DNA from: Bdellovibrionia bacterium
GTDB lineage: Bacteria; Bdellovibrionota; Bdellovibrionia; Bdellovibrionales; JAGQZY01
Length of the DNA stretch: 64,000 nucleotides
Reading direction: 5' to 3'
NCBI GenBank assembly: GCA_030427805.1
Contig: JAUICP010000006.1
Location: 202,364 to 266,363, forward strand
Position numbers and translations under genes: made by a program
In this document: piece after piece, positions 61,512-64,000 of the stretch
How the letters are laid out: every line of letters begins with the position of its first letter
How positions within the stretch are numbered: position 1 is the stretch's first letter
The notes under the pieces: generated by a model
The model's input: the letters and a program-made list of their open reading frames with translations, nothing else
Told to the model about the DNA's origin: nothing
Database searches by the model: none

Positions 61512-63878
61512 TTAGAATGGTGAGCCAATAGAAAATTCAAAATTCACCGGCTCTTCACCCAGTTCAGCATTGCGATCGAGAGGGAATCCCCACTCAAAAC
61601 GCAGTGGACCGATTGGTGAAAACCATCTAAATCCAAATCCTATGTTACTTCTAAAATCATCTATTCGAAGAGTATCAGCGGCATTACCGATATCAAAGAA
61701 TAGAACACCTTTAATTTTTGCTTCACTAATCAAAGGGAACTCAAGCTCTGCATTGTAAAAAAGCTGCTGTTCCCCACCAAATGGCCTATTGGCGAGACGA
61801 CGGGCTTCCGCGTCACTCACATCATCCGGAGTGCCGAGAATCTGATCCTCTCCCGCTCGAACACGATCATAGATGGCCTGTGAGAACACCCGCTCACCTA
61901 TGGTCGCAAATTCATAACCTCGAAGGTTGTAAGGTCCACCAAGAAGGAACCGTTCGTTAAATGGAACCTCTTCGTCAGAGTTTGATTTAATAAATCCGTA
62001 GGTCAGGTTATTTCGAAACACCACTTCCCAGAACACTTTACGATAAATTCTGAAAGTCGTAAATCCTTTGGTGTACTTAAGGTCTCCACCGAGTCCTGCG
62101 TACTCCAATGAACTACTGATAAACATCCCTTTACTTGGAGTATAACGATCATTTCGTTTGTCGTATTCGATCGTAGCTGTAATCGAGCTGGTGACACCAT
62201 TCACAGTCTCTACAGGGTAGAGTGCCGGGTCAATGAAATCGTCTTCGACATCAACTTCGGTTTCATCGAGTTTGTAGCGCAAGAACCCTCGCAAGTAAGG
62301 TCCGAGTGGATGACCCACTCGAAGGGCTCCACCTTTTTTTGTCTCCGTATAATCGCGAAGAATTCGTCGACTTTGATAGGCATCAAAACCGAGACTCCAC
62401 TCTGTATCCAAAAAGTAAGGCTCTGTGAAATTGACGTTGAATAAAGATTGGCGATCAGAAAGGTCGACCGAGACACCGAGTCGTTGGCCCTTACCAAAAA
62501 GGTTAATCTGATTAACCTGTCCATTAAAGATAAAACCTGAAAAAGAAGAATAACCAGCACCGACCTGAATACTTCCAGTGTTTCTTTCCTTAACCACAAT
62601 TTCTAGATCCATGAGATCCGGATTGCCTTCGGGAGTGACCTGATTAAAATTCACTTCTTCGAAATAACCAAGACGTTGAACATTAGCGACCGACTCGCGC
62701 TTTCGCGTCTCATTATAAAGTTCGCCTTCTTTAATTCGGAGTTCTCTTCGAACCACCTTATCGCGAGTCTTTGTGTTCCCGACGACATTAATCTTTCCGA
62801 AGTAAACTTTATTCCCTTTATCGATCTCGTAAGTGATGTCGACAATCTTTTCTTTCTCCCTCGGGCGAACTCGCGGGATAATGTTGGCGTAAGCATAACC
62901 TAAGTCACCAAACTTGGCTTGCAGACCTTTAATATCAAGTTGTGACTTTTCCCAAATGAAAACATCGAGCTCATCAACCTCGGTCACGTCATAAAGTTCA
63001 TCTTTGGTAAAGAGAAGGTCGCCGGCAAAGTCCACATTTCCTACGCGAAACTGATCGCCTTCCTCTATGCGAATCGTTATGTAAATTCCCTTTTTATCTG
63101 GAGTGACATAAACTTCAGGTCGACCCACTTTTACTTGGATGTAACCCTCGTTAAAGTACCTGTATGTGAGAATCTGTACATCGCGATCGAAGATCTCTTG
63201 CTTGTAAGAACCACTCCCAGAAACAAAGCTAAAGAAGCCACCTTCTTGAGTTTGCATCACAGCCTTAAGATCACCATCGGTGAGGTTGCGGTTACCAAGA
63301 AAATTGATTTTCTTTACCTGAACCTTGTCATTTTCTTTGATGATAAATTGCAAGGTGACTGAGTTGTTCTTTTTGTTATCAATAATTTTAGAGTCAACTT
63401 CAGCTAAGAAGTACCCCTTCTCTTCGTACTGGGCTTTTATGATATCAACTGCCTTACGAATTTTTTGCGTATTCAGAATTTCGAAGAGTTGAATTTCAAT
63501 GGCTTCTTTTAAATCATCGTCATCGATTTCATCATTACCAAGAAATGCAATCTTAGAAATCGCCGGCTTCTCTGTAAGGCGATAAACGAGAACGGTTCCA
63601 CCCTTTACGGCCTTTTCTTCGACTTTAATATTATAGAAATAGCCCGTGTTAAAAAGAGTTTTCACATCTTTCTTAACGAGGTTGGAATTGATTCGTTGTC
63701 CAACTTTAGATTCAAGGCGCTCGAGAACGGCGGCCTTCTCAATTTTTTTAGAGCCAATAACTTGGATGTCTTTAATGACTTTGCCCTTAGCTCGAGCCGG
63801 CTCACGATCACTCGTGTTAGGACTTTGGGCCAATACAGAAAACGAAAATAAAAAAGTGAAGATAAATAGAAGTCGCAT
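61512..63878 (-). CDS. bamA: Outer-membrane protein assembly factor BamA
   Basis: Central Omp85 subunit of the BAM complex. After a signal peptide (RLLFIFTFLFSFSVLA), about five POTRA domains (residues ~30-430) precede the barrel. Barrel markers are GAGYSSFSGF, the conserved LRGYE near residue 660 (family VRGF/Y loop), and a C-terminal Phe (FEFSIGSPF). The length (~788) is typical. I chose the ATG at 63878 over the adjacent TTG. It leads the bamA-skp-fabZ-lpxA operon. Confidence 0.96.
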   Translation of the reverse strand: MRLLFIFTFLFSFSVLAQSPNTSDREPARAKGKVIKDIQVIGSKKIEKAAVLERLESKVGQRINSNLVKKDVKTLFNTGYFYNIKVEEKAVKGGTVLVYRLTEKPAISKIAFLGNDEIDDDDLKEAIEIQLFEILNTQKIRKAVDIIKAQYEEKGYFLAEVDSKIIDNKKNNSVTLQFIIKENDKVQVKKINFLGNRNLTDGDLKAVMQTQEGGFFSFVSGSGSYKQEIFDRDVQILTYRYFNEGYIQVKVGRPEVYVTPDKKGIYITIRIEEGDQFRVGNVDFAGDLLFTKDELYDVTEVDELDVFIWEKSQLDIKGLQAKFGDLGYAYANIIPRVRPREKEKIVDITYEIDKGNKVYFGKINVVGNTKTRDKVVRRELRIKEGELYNETRKRESVANVQRLGYFEEVNFNQVTPEGNPDLMDLEIVVKERNTGSIQVGAGYSSFSGFIFNGQVNQINLFGKGQRLGVSVDLSDRQSLFNVNFTEPYFLDTEWSLGFDAYQSRRILRDYTETKKGGALRVGHPLGPYLRGFLRYKLDETEVDVEDDFIDPALYPVETVNGVTSSITATIEYDKRNDRYTPSKGMFISSSLEYAGLGGDLKYTKGFTTFRIYRKVFWEVVFRNNLTYGFIKSNSDEEVPFNERFLLGGPYNLRGYEFATIGERVFSQAIYDRVRAGEDQILGTPDDVSDAEARRLANRPFGGEQQLFYNAELEFPLISEAKIKGVLFFDIGNAADTLRIDDFRSNIGFGFRWFSPIGPLRFEWGFPLDRNAELGEEPVNFEFSIGSPF

Positions 63879-63929
63879 CAAAAATTGTCTCTTAAAAGTC
63901 TTTCAAAGAAGTCATACCCGGTTTCTAAC

Positions 63930-63976
63930 ACTTTAAGTCATTATGCGAAGCTAGCCTGATTTTATAGACTTGTCAA
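63930..63976 (-). promoter_or_regulatory. Possible promoter of the bamA operon
   Basis: On the minus strand, ~93 bases before bamA, there is an exact TTGACA (63971-63976), but only a poor -10 (TAGCTT) at 17 bp. An overlapping alternative is ATGACC, 17 bp, TATAAA. This is the only promoter-like DNA before bamA inside the window, so it is a weak call. Confidence 0.25.
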
Positions 63977-64000
63977 AAGTATAGGTCATCCCTATTTCAG

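Overview
This 64 kb window looks like chromosomal sequence of a Gram-negative bacterium of the Bdellovibrio and like organisms group (Bdellovibrionota). That placement is an inference from gene content and order: a gap-pgk-tpiA block next to tatD, a PSP1 (RicT-type) gene, holB and tmk; a pilB-pilT-pilC-pilS-pilR run; a GldA/GldFG-type ABC system; a bamA-skp-fabZ-lpxA-lpxB-lpxK-lpxL outer-membrane block; and many exported proteins of no known family. The DNA is moderately AT-rich by eye and densely packed. Neighbouring genes often overlap by ATGA or TAATG, and convergent genes overlap at their stop codons. I see no rRNA, tRNA or CRISPR array.

Layout. Positions 1-1.9 kb hold two coupled unknown genes and an opposed small secreted protein. 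From 1.9 to 10.2 kb, all on minus, are threonine ammonia-lyase, a zinc-ribbon protein, glycolysis (tpiA, pgk, gap), tatD, the PSP1 gene, holB and tmk. From 10.3 to 12.6 kb are a receiver-GAF-like protein, secG and a FecR/AgmX-like protein. From 12.6 to 13.8 kb is a complete IS1-like element with target duplications. From 13.8 to 16.9 kb are a HAD (App1-like) protein, an unknown protein and an SPL-like radical SAM enzyme. From 16.9 to 24.5 kb is a minus-strand operon: ABC ATPase, fused GldF-GldG permease, DUF4340 protein, GHMP kinase, DUF429 protein and an exported protein, nearly all joined by overlapping start and stop codons. From 24.5 to 36.8 kb are an RqcH-like NFACT protein, two exported proteins, PhoX, an orphan 'mobile mystery protein A' regulator, a membrane protein, a frameshifted ankyrin gene, a chemoreceptor and a TonB-dependent receptor. 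From 36.8 to 44.7 kb are a degenerate receiver, a structured intergenic region and the type IV pilus operon. From 44.9 to 52 kb are an SGNH-type acyltransferase, an AroE-like protein, ribF and a CHASE2 kinase/sigma-54 regulator pair. From 52 to 63.9 kb is the envelope block, comprising two GT9 glycosyltransferases, a DUF3108 lipoprotein, lipid A biosynthesis genes, a Gfo/Idh oxidoreductase, fabZ, skp and bamA.

Functionally the window is dominated by envelope building and surface behaviour: outer-membrane protein assembly, lipid A and LPS core, type IV pili with a dedicated PilS-PilR system, a chemoreceptor and a TonB-dependent receptor. No single locus is clearly a new system. The strongest leads are: (i) an IS1-like element inserted exactly at the shared stop codons of two convergent genes, with an unusual structured non-coding right arm; (ii) nested inverted repeats downstream of pilR; (iii) an orphan mobile mystery protein A with a hairpin over its ribosome binding site; (iv) a lipoprotein that seems to need an ATT start codon; (v) the coupled ABC-kinase-nuclease-like operon.
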